From JBFWWP01 sp050246115 (GTDB lineage Bacteria > Planctomycetota > UBA8108 > UBA1146 > JAJFFE01), in assembly GCA_050246115.1 (NCBI GenBank), contig JBFWWP010000011.1, positions 91,284 through 155,283 of the forward strand: DNA of 64,000 nt, given 5' to 3'. This document shows positions 1-7,187 of the stretch, piece by piece. A program made the translations under genes and the position numbers. Each line of letters opens with the position of its first letter. Positions within the stretch are counted from its first letter, which is position 1. Under the pieces are notes generated by a model. It was not told the origin of the DNA, did no database searches, and was given only the letters and a program-made list of their open reading frames with translations.

Positions 1-474
1 GGACGCGTGGCTGACGATCACGGCAACGCTCGAGCGCTCGCCGTCGCGGGCCGTGAGGTTGCGCTGCACCACGCGGTCGACGAAAGCAAGGGCGCTTCCC
101 GGGTCGCGGGGTACTTGGGTCAAATCGCCGAACTTGCGCTGCACCTCTGCGCGCATCTCCTTCAGGCGCTCGCCGTCCGCGCCGGCAAGCACGCGCAGGC
201 CTCCTGCGAGATCGTAGTGAAAGACCAGATCCCAACCGCCGAAGAGCTGCTCCGCGAGGAACCCCGCCAGGTGAAGGTAGCGCAGACCGGTGCCTCCCTC
301 GACGCGGACAGGATCGAACACGTTCCCGTGAACGATGAACGCCGACGTGGTCCCCGAGAAGTACAGCTCGCCGAGCTGGTTCGCCCAGGTGGGGTACCAC
401 GGCGCGAACTCGCGCGCCTTCGCGCTCGAGGAGGCCCGCTCCGGTTCACTCGCAGCGCCCAGTTCAGGCTTCAT
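1..474 (-). CDS. Probable AAA-family ATPase, N-terminal part (runs off the left edge)
   Basis: The reading frame is open from an ATG at 474 to base 1, giving 158 residues with no stop. The ATG overlaps the stop of the upstream membrane gene (464-466), so the two are translationally coupled. The visible part has a patch reading AFIVHGNVFDP (about residues 43-53), then a hydrophobic stretch FLAEQLFGGWDLVFHYD, and ends in SSVAVIVSHAS. This pattern resembles the N-terminal region of AAA ATPases seen beside PspA-type genes, but the Walker motifs would lie beyond the edge, so the family is inferred. As the last visible gene of the PspA/ABC operon, it could remodel the coiled-coil partners. An unrelated soluble protein is possible. 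Confidence 0.5.
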   Translation of the reverse strand, partial: MKPELGAASEPERASSSAKAREFAPWYPTWANQLGELYFSGTTSAFIVHGNVFDPVRVEGGTGLRYLHLAGFLAEQLFGGWDLVFHYDLAGGLRVLAGADGERLKEMRAEVQRKFGDLTQVPRDPGSALAFVDRVVQRNLTARDGERSSVAVIVSHAS

Positions 475-1372
475 CGCGCAGCACTCCTCTCGGGCCCGGC
501 GTGAGGATCGGGGGCGGCTCATCGAGATCGGCGATGAGACCGTCGACGAGATGCAGCTGTTCCATGGTGGCCTCGGTCTCTTGCATGCTCGCAGCCACGG
601 AGTCCACCTCGCGGCTGATGAAGTCTGGGTCCTGCCGATTGACCGCCATCTCGCTCAACGTGTGGATCTTGCCCTCCAACCGGTCGAGCTCGATCGCGAC
701 GTACTCGGCATTCTTCGCCGCCTTCTCGTAGTTGTCGAGCCGCAGCTCGCACGTGGCCAAGCTGTCGCTCAAGGATCGTGTAAGGCGCTCGTCGCCCTCG
801 TTGCGAGCACGCTCTAGCCGGGTGCGGGTGTCGTCGACGGCTCGCTCGAGCGCCGGTCGGTCGCTGGCCGCGAGGAACTGATCGAGGGAGTTGCGCGAGT
901 GGAGCAGGCGCAGAAAGATCCACAAGAGTCGATCCAAACCGGGAGCCGCGAACTCGTCCGCGCGGTGGCGGTTGGTGTCTGGCCGCCCGCCGACGCCCTT
1001 GGCGATGACTTGCATTTCGACACACCGATCGCGGAGGCGCTCGAACCGCTGCCGGCTCGTCGGGCTGAGGCCGCGCACGAGATCATCGAGCGTGCGGGGG
1101 GCACGCTCGGCGGTGAGGGCCGGGCGTTCGGCCGCGTGGTCGCGGGCGTCGACGTAGTCGCGGAACTTCGGGACCGAGGTGAGACCTACCAAGTACGCGA
1201 TCTCCGCGGCTCCGACCAAGGGCAGCAGCGCCTCGGGCATCGGGCTGAGCAGTGCCGCCGCGCCGGCCACCAGGGTCAGCAGCAAGTTCCAGCGCTGGAA
1301 GAACGCCACCCTGAGGTAGCGGCCGAGGCGACTGGGTTGCTTGCCGAGGCGAGTGGTCTTCGCGCTGCGCAT
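464..1372 (-). CDS. Two-TM membrane protein with long coiled-coil C-terminus
   Basis: A 302-residue protein. The ATG at 1372 has GAGAGGA just upstream; the open frame extends further, but only through the ABC ATPase gene in another frame. After a basic N-terminus, two hydrophobic segments (about residues 29-45 and 47-66) form a hairpin in the membrane. The remainder, from about residue 75, is charged, helical and heptad-rich and probably cytoplasmic. No enzymatic motif is visible. It lies between the ABC ATPase gene and the probable AAA ATPase gene, overlapping the latter at its stop. A docking or scaffold role for the PspA/AAA part of the operon is an inference. Confidence 0.75.
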   Translation of the reverse strand: MRSAKTTRLGKQPSRLGRYLRVAFFQRWNLLLTLVAGAAALLSPMPEALLPLVGAAEIAYLVGLTSVPKFRDYVDARDHAAERPALTAERAPRTLDDLVRGLSPTSRQRFERLRDRCVEMQVIAKGVGGRPDTNRHRADEFAAPGLDRLLWIFLRLLHSRNSLDQFLAASDRPALERAVDDTRTRLERARNEGDERLTRSLSDSLATCELRLDNYEKAAKNAEYVAIELDRLEGKIHTLSEMAVNRQDPDFISREVDSVAASMQETEATMEQLHLVDGLIADLDEPPPILTPGPRGVLRDEA

Positions 1373-1404
1373 GGGTCCTCTCTGGCGCTCGTGCCGCGCT
1401 TGCT

Positions 1405-1500
1405 TCGGGGCTCGATTCTCTCCGAGGTTGCCTTCGAAAGCCCCCTCGCGACGGCGGCGAAGCCGCGATCGCTTCACCCAAAACGCTCGTCCCTTCGGCT
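1405..1500 (+). repeat. Copy of a dispersed intergenic repeat family
   Basis: This segment fills most of the 179-bp gap between the ABC ATPase and the membrane gene. Its left part (GCCGCGCTTGC, then GATTCTCT, then a palindromic TTCGAA core) matches 50041-50105 and the tandem units at 28006-28271. Its right part (gcggcgaagccgcg, then cttcaccca, then aacgctcg) matches 28353-28390. The copies are imperfect, always intergenic, and in the same orientation in this window. Confidence 0.55.
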
Positions 1501-1551
1501 CGTAACGCAACGCGTTCGTTGGCCGCATTCGTGAATGCGCTCGATCGGAGA

Positions 1552-2409
1552 CTAGCGCGCAGGCTTGGTCTCGAGTTCCTCGATCAGAGCACGAATCTCG
1601 AAGACCAAATCCACGAATGTGGAGTCGCGCTGCATCTCCTGCGCGGGACGGTCCGGGGGTGGCACCTCGATTTCTCGCAGGATCGTACCCGGAGAGGATG
1701 ACAGGATGTAGATCCGCTGCCCAAGATACACCGCTTCCTCGATGGAGTGCGTGACGAAGAACACCGTCGCCTGCAGGTCGGTCCAAAGGTCGACCAAGAG
1801 ATCCTGCATACGAAACCGGGTCATCGGGTCGAGGGCGCCGAACGGCTCGTCCATCAGCATGATGCGCGGCGAAAGCACCAGGCTGCGGGCGATCGCGACC
1901 CGCTGCTGCATGCCGCCCGATAGCTGGAAGGGGTACTTGAGGGCGTCCTTCTCGACGTCCAGACCCACCTTGGCGATCCACTCGCGGGCGCGGGCCTCGC
2001 GTTCGTCGCGTGGCCGCCCTTGGCACTCGAGGCCGAAGGCCACGTTGGCGAGTACGTTCCGGTGGTCGAAGGACGTATAGCCTTGAAACACCATACCGCG
2101 GTCGGCGCCCGGGCCGGTCACCGGCAGGCCACCGACGAGCACCTCCCCGGTCGTCGCCGGATGCTGGGGCCTGAGGCCGGCGATCAGCTTGAGGATCGTC
2201 GACTTGCCGCAGCCGCTCGGCCCCAGCACCGCGACGAACTCGCCGTGGTCCGGGTGATCGGGGAGGGTGAAGGTGATGTCGCGCACCGCGGTGAAGGCCC
2301 GCTTGGTACCAACTCCGTAGGTCTTGGTCACCCCCCGGAACTCCACGATGGGCGGGTGCGAAGCGCTCGTCTTCGGCGTCGTCGCAGTAGGCAGCGGCCC
2401 TTCGGTCAT
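1552..2409 (-). CDS. ABC transporter ATP-binding protein, TauB/SsuB/NrtD-like
   Basis: A 285-residue nucleotide-binding subunit of a nitrate/sulfonate/taurine-type ABC importer; it would hydrolyse ATP on the cytoplasmic face to drive uptake through the adjacent permease. It has Walker A GPSGCGKST, signature LSGGMQQR, Walker B IMLMDEP with FGALD following, and the switch histidine in FVTHS. The ATG at 2409 is preferred because the longer frame runs back into the permease gene, whose stop is 13 bp upstream. The C-terminal 30 residues beyond the core resemble the short tail of this family. The substrate cannot be read from the sequence; in this context it may not be a nutrient. Confidence 0.92.
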   Translation of the reverse strand: MTEGPLPTATTPKTSASHPPIVEFRGVTKTYGVGTKRAFTAVRDITFTLPDHPDHGEFVAVLGPSGCGKSTILKLIAGLRPQHPATTGEVLVGGLPVTGPGADRGMVFQGYTSFDHRNVLANVAFGLECQGRPRDEREARAREWIAKVGLDVEKDALKYPFQLSGGMQQRVAIARSLVLSPRIMLMDEPFGALDPMTRFRMQDLLVDLWTDLQATVFFVTHSIEEAVYLGQRIYILSSSPGTILREIEVPPPDRPAQEMQRDSTFVDLVFEIRALIEELETKPAR

Positions 2410-2422
2410 GATCCCGGCCCTC

Positions 2423-3247
2423 TTAGCCTTCCTCGGTGCTGGAAATGTGGGGGAAGAGGCCTTGCTGGAACCACCAGAGGAGGCGGTCGATCCCATAGGC
2501 GATGAGGCCGATGAGGACGAGGATCAGGTAGACGTGCTCGCTCAGTCCGAGGCGCTGGCTCATGTTCAGCAAGAAGCCGAGGCCGTGCTGCGCGTTGATG
2601 ACCTCGGCGAGCATGATGTAACCGAAGGCCAAGCCGAACAGCACTCGCAGCCCGTTGTAGATCGACGGGAGCGCCAAGGGTACCAGCACCTTGAGGATGA
2701 TCTGACGACGATTGGCGCCAAGGGTCAAGGCCGTATCGACGTAGCGGTCACCGACATCGAGGACCGCTTGGGCGGCGCTCCCGAACACGAACGGGACGCA
2801 GGCGATGAAGATGAACATGACCTTCTGCAGCTCACCGGTCGCAAACCAGACGATGGTCAACGGCACGAGCGCGGCGATCGGGACGTTCCGCCCGAAGAGG
2901 CTGAGGGGCGCGAGAAACGCGTCGAACGGCCGCCAAGCACCGGCCAGGATCCCCAGCGGCACGCCAACGACCACCGCGAGTGCGAATCCGAGCCCCACGC
3001 GCTCGAGGGTTGCGGCGATACCGCGAAACAGACCTCGCTCCAGGAACAAGCTGGGCGCGCTGCGCCAGACCTCCGCGGGGCTCGGCAACACGACGGGGGA
3101 CAGGATCCGAAACTCGGGTTCCGAGCCGCGGGTCAGCCACCACCACACGAGCAACAACAGCGCGAGCGAACTCGTCCCGAGGATCCAAGCCAGCGGACGG
3201 CTCGGGCGAGTGCGCAGTTCGAAGAGTTGAGGAGGAAGCCAAGCCAC
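2423..3247 (-). CDS. ABC transporter permease, SsuC/TauC-like
   Basis: A 274-residue inner-membrane permease starting at GTG 3247, 11 bp after the stop of the substrate-binding gene. It has an N-terminal TM helix (about residues 20-38) followed by a five- to six-helix BPD_transp_1 core. The cytoplasmic EAA-type loop reads DTALTLGANRRQIILKVLVP (about residues 170-189), with the conserved glycine that contacts the ATPase. Length and layout are normal for the sulfonate/taurine/nitrate permeases. It is the only permease in the operon, so it should act as a homodimer. Confidence 0.92.
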   Translation of the reverse strand: MAWLPPQLFELRTRPSRPLAWILGTSSLALLLLVWWWLTRGSEPEFRILSPVVLPSPAEVWRSAPSLFLERGLFRGIAATLERVGLGFALAVVVGVPLGILAGAWRPFDAFLAPLSLFGRNVPIAALVPLTIVWFATGELQKVMFIFIACVPFVFGSAAQAVLDVGDRYVDTALTLGANRRQIILKVLVPLALPSIYNGLRVLFGLAFGYIMLAEVINAQHGLGFLLNMSQRLGLSEHVYLILVLIGLIAYGIDRLLWWFQQGLFPHISSTEEG

Positions 3248-3258
3248 GCTCTGGGATC

Positions 3259-4989
3259 CTACTTCGGTTCCGTGGCTTCGAGCGGATAGACCTTCACCTC
3301 GACCCGGCGGTTCTTGGCGTGGTTGTCGGGATCAGCCGGGTCGGCAGCTCGATCCCAGCCGACTCCCGCGACGGAGAACTGGTTGGGCTGCAGGGTCGGG
3401 AAGCGACGGAGAATCGCCTCCTTCACCGCGTTCGCTCGATTCGACGCGAGTTCCTTCACGTTGCTCGCGGGAATGCGGCCGCGCATCGAGGCGTCGGTGT
3501 GCCCTTCGATCACGATACGGGCAGCACCGAACTGACCCGCCAGATTGCCGACCTCTTCGATCACGAATCCGGCGTTGGGGTCGTACGAGACTTCCTTCTC
3601 GACGCCGTCCTGCTGCTTGATGATCTTCTTGTCGAGGTCCCAGCTGTTCGGGAAGAAGTGCACCACGACCGTCTTCGTGAGAATCTCGCTGCTCTCCGCC
3701 TGGATGGTCGTCGCGCTCGCGGGTGCAAACTGGATGTTGTACTCGACCTTCTGCTCGGCGTACTTGGGCTCGGCCGCGAGCTTCTGAATGATCGAGAAAT
3801 CCATGATGCGATCGAAGGGTTCCTTCTCGGTGACCGCGTTGATGCGCTTGTACAAGAAGTACGCGTTGTTCCAGGTGCGCTCGAAGTTGGTCGGGTTGTT
3901 CTGATTGAGGAAGAACTCGCGGTTCTCGGCGTAGTTCGTCGAGTGCGCGTCCCCGAGCATGCCGAGACAGTCCGCCTCGGGTATGGCGTAGCCACCCGCC
4001 ATGAGCTTGGCGAGTTCCTGCTTGGCCGCTTCTTCCTTGAGGCTCGTCATGGCATCGAAGATTCCGCGGACCAGGCCTTCGATGATGTCCGGGTGATCCT
4101 TCGCGAAGTCGGCGCGGGCGAACCAGACATCCGCGATCAAGCGATTCGCCGTCGCCGAGGTGACGAGCATGCGGTTGCCTTTGACCTCCGACAGATTGTA
4201 AATGTCGGGCGCCCAGCTCACGCAGCCAGCAATCGACTTGTCGCCGTTGAAAGCCGCCGCCGCTTGGAAGGCGTCCTGGGTGAACTGGAAGTCGACCTCG
4301 GAGGGCTGGACACCCGCGTTGATGAGGGCGTTCAACAGGAAGAAGTGCGAGGGCGAGTTCTGCGCCAGGACGACCTTCTTGCCGCGGAGGTCCGACATGG
4401 TGCGGATCGAGTCACGCACGACGATACCGTCGCCGCCGTTGGACCAGTCAACCTGCTGGAACACGCGTGGGCGCACGCGCGAATCCTTTCGCAGCGACTC
4501 CATGAACAGCGGAATCATGTCCAAGGTCGCCCAGCCGATGTGCACCTCACCCGCAGCGTACGCATCGCGCATCGCGATGGGGTCGTCGATGAGGACCAGT
4601 TCGACCCGAAACGGAGCCCCTCCGGGCGCGCTCCAGCTCCGCCCGGCGGCAAAGCCACCGTTGGCGTAGATGATCGGACCCCAGCCGGCCCAGACGTTGA
4701 TGGCGAACCGGACCGTGCGTTCGGCGAGGGGCTGGTAGTTCGACACTCCCTTGACCTCGGGGAGTCGCTGGGAACTGACGAAGGTGTACTCCTTGAGCGT
4801 CGTGATCCCGGAAGTGTCGGGATCCTCGGCCGCCGTTTGGAGGTCCTTCATTTCGTCTTTCGTGAAGGAGCCCACCCCGGAGTCACCCGGGCCATCGCCT
4901 GGGTTCAAACGGTTGACCGCGTAACCGACGAGAGCGCTGACCAAGAGGAGCGCGACGATGTAGAAACCTGGTTTCGGTCGGTTGCCCAT
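3259..4989 (-). CDS. Substrate-binding protein fused to an OmpA-like peptidoglycan-binding domain
   Basis: A 576-residue two-domain exported protein. ATG 4989 has AAGGAAGA upstream. Residues about 9-26 are an uncleaved signal anchor or signal peptide. Residues about 55-400 look like a type 2 periplasmic binding protein of the NMT1/taurine class (AINVWAGWGPIIYA near residue 75). The last 130 residues are an OmpA domain: IVIEGHTDAS, LASNRANAVKEAI, FSVAGVGW and NHAKNRRVEVKV carry the D and R residues used to bind diaminopimelate. The binding domain would thus be tethered to peptidoglycan, unlike ordinary ABC-importer binding proteins. It is followed at once by the permease and ATPase genes. Substrate unknown. 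Confidence 0.88.
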   Translation of the reverse strand: MGNRPKPGFYIVALLLVSALVGYAVNRLNPGDGPGDSGVGSFTKDEMKDLQTAAEDPDTSGITTLKEYTFVSSQRLPEVKGVSNYQPLAERTVRFAINVWAGWGPIIYANGGFAAGRSWSAPGGAPFRVELVLIDDPIAMRDAYAAGEVHIGWATLDMIPLFMESLRKDSRVRPRVFQQVDWSNGGDGIVVRDSIRTMSDLRGKKVVLAQNSPSHFFLLNALINAGVQPSEVDFQFTQDAFQAAAAFNGDKSIAGCVSWAPDIYNLSEVKGNRMLVTSATANRLIADVWFARADFAKDHPDIIEGLVRGIFDAMTSLKEEAAKQELAKLMAGGYAIPEADCLGMLGDAHSTNYAENREFFLNQNNPTNFERTWNNAYFLYKRINAVTEKEPFDRIMDFSIIQKLAAEPKYAEQKVEYNIQFAPASATTIQAESSEILTKTVVVHFFPNSWDLDKKIIKQQDGVEKEVSYDPNAGFVIEEVGNLAGQFGAARIVIEGHTDASMRGRIPASNVKELASNRANAVKEAILRRFPTLQPNQFSVAGVGWDRAADPADPDNHAKNRRVEVKVYPLEATEPK

Positions 4990-5100
4990 GGAGTTCTTCC
5001 TTCGATCCAAGGTTGAGTTGACTTCGGAGCGATGCGCGTGGCTTGGCTCGGGAGACCGAGTCACGCTCCGGCGAACCACGGCGCCGAAGCGCCGGGCGGC

Positions 5101-5838
5101 CTACTCGGTCTGTTTGGGGCCGAGCTGTTTCGGTGACTCGACCATCGGCGTGGTCTCGGGCGACTTCAGACCGAGTTCGCTCTCGAACTCGCTCAGGGCT
5201 TGCTCGGCGAGTGACGCCTCCAGTCGCTCTTCCGCTTCGATGCTCGCAATCCCCTTCTCACTGAGGTCGGAGGCCACTCGGACCTTGCCACGGTTGCGGT
5301 CGATCCGCTCCTGGATCACTTGCTCGATCTGACCGAAGTCGGTGGTCACGTTCAGGTCGAAGCTCTCGGCGAGGGCCGCGACTTCCGCCTCGGCCTCGCT
5401 CATCTTGAGTTCCGCGTCGTACTTTCTGATCTTCTCGCGCACCTCGGCCAGCTTGTGGTTCGCGTGCTGGATCTTCTTCAGGCTGTTGCCGTAGGCATTC
5501 TCGTGCATGTCGAGTTGCTCTTGGTTGTCCGCCAGTTCGCGCTTGGCCTTCTGCAGTTCCAGCGCAAACTTGGCCGCGCTCTCCCGGTCACCGGCCTTCA
5601 GGTAAGCCTTCGTCTGGGCCTCGAGTTGCTCGACGTGGCGTTTTCCGCCGCTGACCTGGCGCGTGACCCGCTCGACCAGGCCGCGGTAGATCTCGAGCCC
5701 TTTGCGGCCGTCCTTCAGTTGCTCGACGGCTTGGTCGTACTCGTACTGCATTTGGGCGATGGGGTCCGCTTCCCAGAAGAAGTTGGCGAGCTTGTTCAGC
5801 TGGGCGCGGATCGATGCCCAAATCTTTCCGAGAATCAC
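5101..5838 (-). CDS. pspA: PspA/IM30 family phage-shock protein A homologue
   Basis: A 245-residue all-helical protein beginning at GTG 5838. The amphipathic N-terminal helix (ILGKIWASIRAQLNKL) and the DPIAQMQYEYDQ segment are typical of PspA/IM30/ESCRT-III-like proteins, which bind stressed inner membrane and polymerise. The middle (about residues 40-180) is continuous coiled coil; the tail after about residue 200 is acidic and proline-containing. A sigma-54-type promoter match lies about 155 bp upstream, as for pspA in enterobacteria. The next gene, the binding protein/OmpA fusion, follows after 111 bp on the same strand, implying a shared transcript with the ABC importer. Confidence 0.9.
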   Translation of the reverse strand: MILGKIWASIRAQLNKLANFFWEADPIAQMQYEYDQAVEQLKDGRKGLEIYRGLVERVTRQVSGGKRHVEQLEAQTKAYLKAGDRESAAKFALELQKAKRELADNQEQLDMHENAYGNSLKKIQHANHKLAEVREKIRKYDAELKMSEAEAEVAALAESFDLNVTTDFGQIEQVIQERIDRNRGKVRVASDLSEKGIASIEAEERLEASLAEQALSEFESELGLKSPETTPMVESPKQLGPKQTE

Positions 5839-5991
5839 GGTTTGGCCCCCATTCCTTCGATTGGTTCAGCGGTACCACCCAAGGCGCACTCACGGCTGGG
5901 CCGCGACACGACGCCAAACGCCCCCGGACCTCGCTGCTGCCCGACGGTTTCGAGCCGATGCTCCTCGACGTTCAATTCATGAATACCGGCC

Positions 5992-6007
5992 AGCAACAGC
6001 CAGGCCA
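5992..6007 (-). promoter_or_regulatory. Sigma-54-type promoter upstream of pspA
   Basis: Read on the minus strand the element is TGGCCTGGCTGTTGCT. It satisfies GG-N10-GC and matches the -24/-12 consensus TGGCAC-N5-TTGCW except at two -24-side positions. Transcription would start about 140 bp before the pspA GTG. A widely spaced inverted repeat (6023-6029 with 6061-6067, CGGTTGC/GCAACCG) lies just upstream and might bind a regulator. pspA is a classical sigma-54 target in enterobacteria. Confidence 0.5.
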
Positions 6008-6115
6008 AGTCTCCACGCAGAGCGGTTGCTGCGACCGGACGTCGGCCTGCGGTAGATGTTGCAACCGTTTTCGGGGCCGCAGTATACGGCGGGGTGAGGT
6101 ACCCCATCAATGGCT

Positions 6116-6451
6116 CTACCCAATCCGCAGTTCGCAGTCCGGGCAGCGCTCGGTGCCCGCCGGCGAGCGCGTGCCGCAAGCCGGGCACGTGACCGAGTCG
6201 GCGTCGTGGTCAACGACGTGGCGCGCAGCCTCGACTTCTTCGACGCTGGCCACCTGCAACCACCGCTGCTCGGCCGCTTCCTTCGCGCGCGCCATGTCTT
6301 CGCTCGTGACCACGAGCCATAGGGTGACGCCTCAAGCGTTCTCGTCCTTGCAGTCCGGCGGGCGTACGATTCGGGCGTCGATCCGAGCGCTCTGGAGGAT
6401 GGCTTGTAGTTCTTTGAGGGGACCCAATCGGCCCTGAGCGAAACACTCCAT
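6116..6451 (-). CDS. DUF2007-like small protein with C-terminal zinc ribbon, interrupted by an in-frame TGA
   Basis: ATG 6451 has a strong GGAGGA ribosome-binding site. The frame reads MECFAQG... for 39 codons, hits TGA at 6332-6334, and continues in the same frame (GVTLWLVVTSEDMARAKE...) to a stop at 6116. Both halves belong to one recognisable architecture: a DUF2007-like signal-transducing domain whose second beta strand (LWLVV) lies just after the TGA, then a C-terminal zinc ribbon CPACGT...CPDC. Explanations are TGA read-through or selenocysteine, a sequence error, a recent nonsense mutation, or a split gene with the second part starting at GTG 6313. It lies on the same strand upstream of pspA. 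Confidence 0.6.
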
Positions 6452-7187
6452 GCAGGCTCCTCCGAACTCACTTTCTGGCGTTACCGGATCTCGACTCGCG
6501 GGCGGCGGCGCTCCGGGGGCGAGGCGTTCGGGGTCGCGTCCGAGGCGCTGAAGTGCTCGCCTTGGTCTTGTAACGCAAGTCCCTCGTCCGAGCCACTCGT
6601 GACCACGCTTGTTGTGCTTCTCCGCGCGAGCATCGGGCCGAGCCCGACTCGACACTCCCGCCTGACACCCGGCTCGCACGCCAGACGCGCGGGGCCCTGG
6701 CCCGCTTGTACGGGTAGAGGCCGCGCGGAACAAGCACGGCCCGGTGGCCATGCCGCCGTCCCGTCTGGGGGGCGCGACGAAGGGGGTGGGCATGCCCGTC
6801 GGAGGGGCGCCAACCGCTCGGTCTACCCGCCCAGTGTGGCAACGGTTACTCTTAGGAGTCGCCCAAGGGTAACTTCACCCTCTTGCTCGTCGCTTCGGGC
6901 CATCTTCGACCGATCCGAAAACCTCGGAATCCTCACCGGAACTAAGGCTACGCCTCCGGGTTCGAGCTTTCCGGATCGGCCGAAGCTGACCCCAATCGAC
7001 GGCAAGATGTCGAAGTCATTCTGGGGCGACTCCTTCGAACGCGGGAACTCGCGTTCGTCGACGGCGGTTTCCGACTTCAGAAGTGTCGCCGGATCGGCCG
7101 ACGAGGATCTGACGCGTCGTGCCGCCGGAGGCTGGGTGCTTCCCACGCGGTTCGATCCGAGCGATGACTCCCGACAAGGAGTGTTTC
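6452..7187. other. Intergenic region with no supported gene
   Basis: These 736 bp separate two divergently transcribed units (the zinc-ribbon gene and zwf). Frames open here show no protein-like composition, family motif or ribosome-binding site. It must contain promoters for both sides. I see no RNA gene or clear repeat, apart from a weak resemblance of 6545-6620 to the dispersed intergenic repeat family. Confidence 0.5.

Noticed and set aside
1373..2026. N-terminal extension of the membrane protein gene
   Set aside because: The frame is open upstream of ATG 1372 but runs through the ABC ATPase gene in another frame and is arginine-rich; ATG 1372 has a ribosome-binding site.
2980..5016. 678-residue plus-strand open frame
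   Set aside because: It is antisense to the substrate-binding/OmpA gene, lacks motifs and has composition typical of a high-GC shadow frame.
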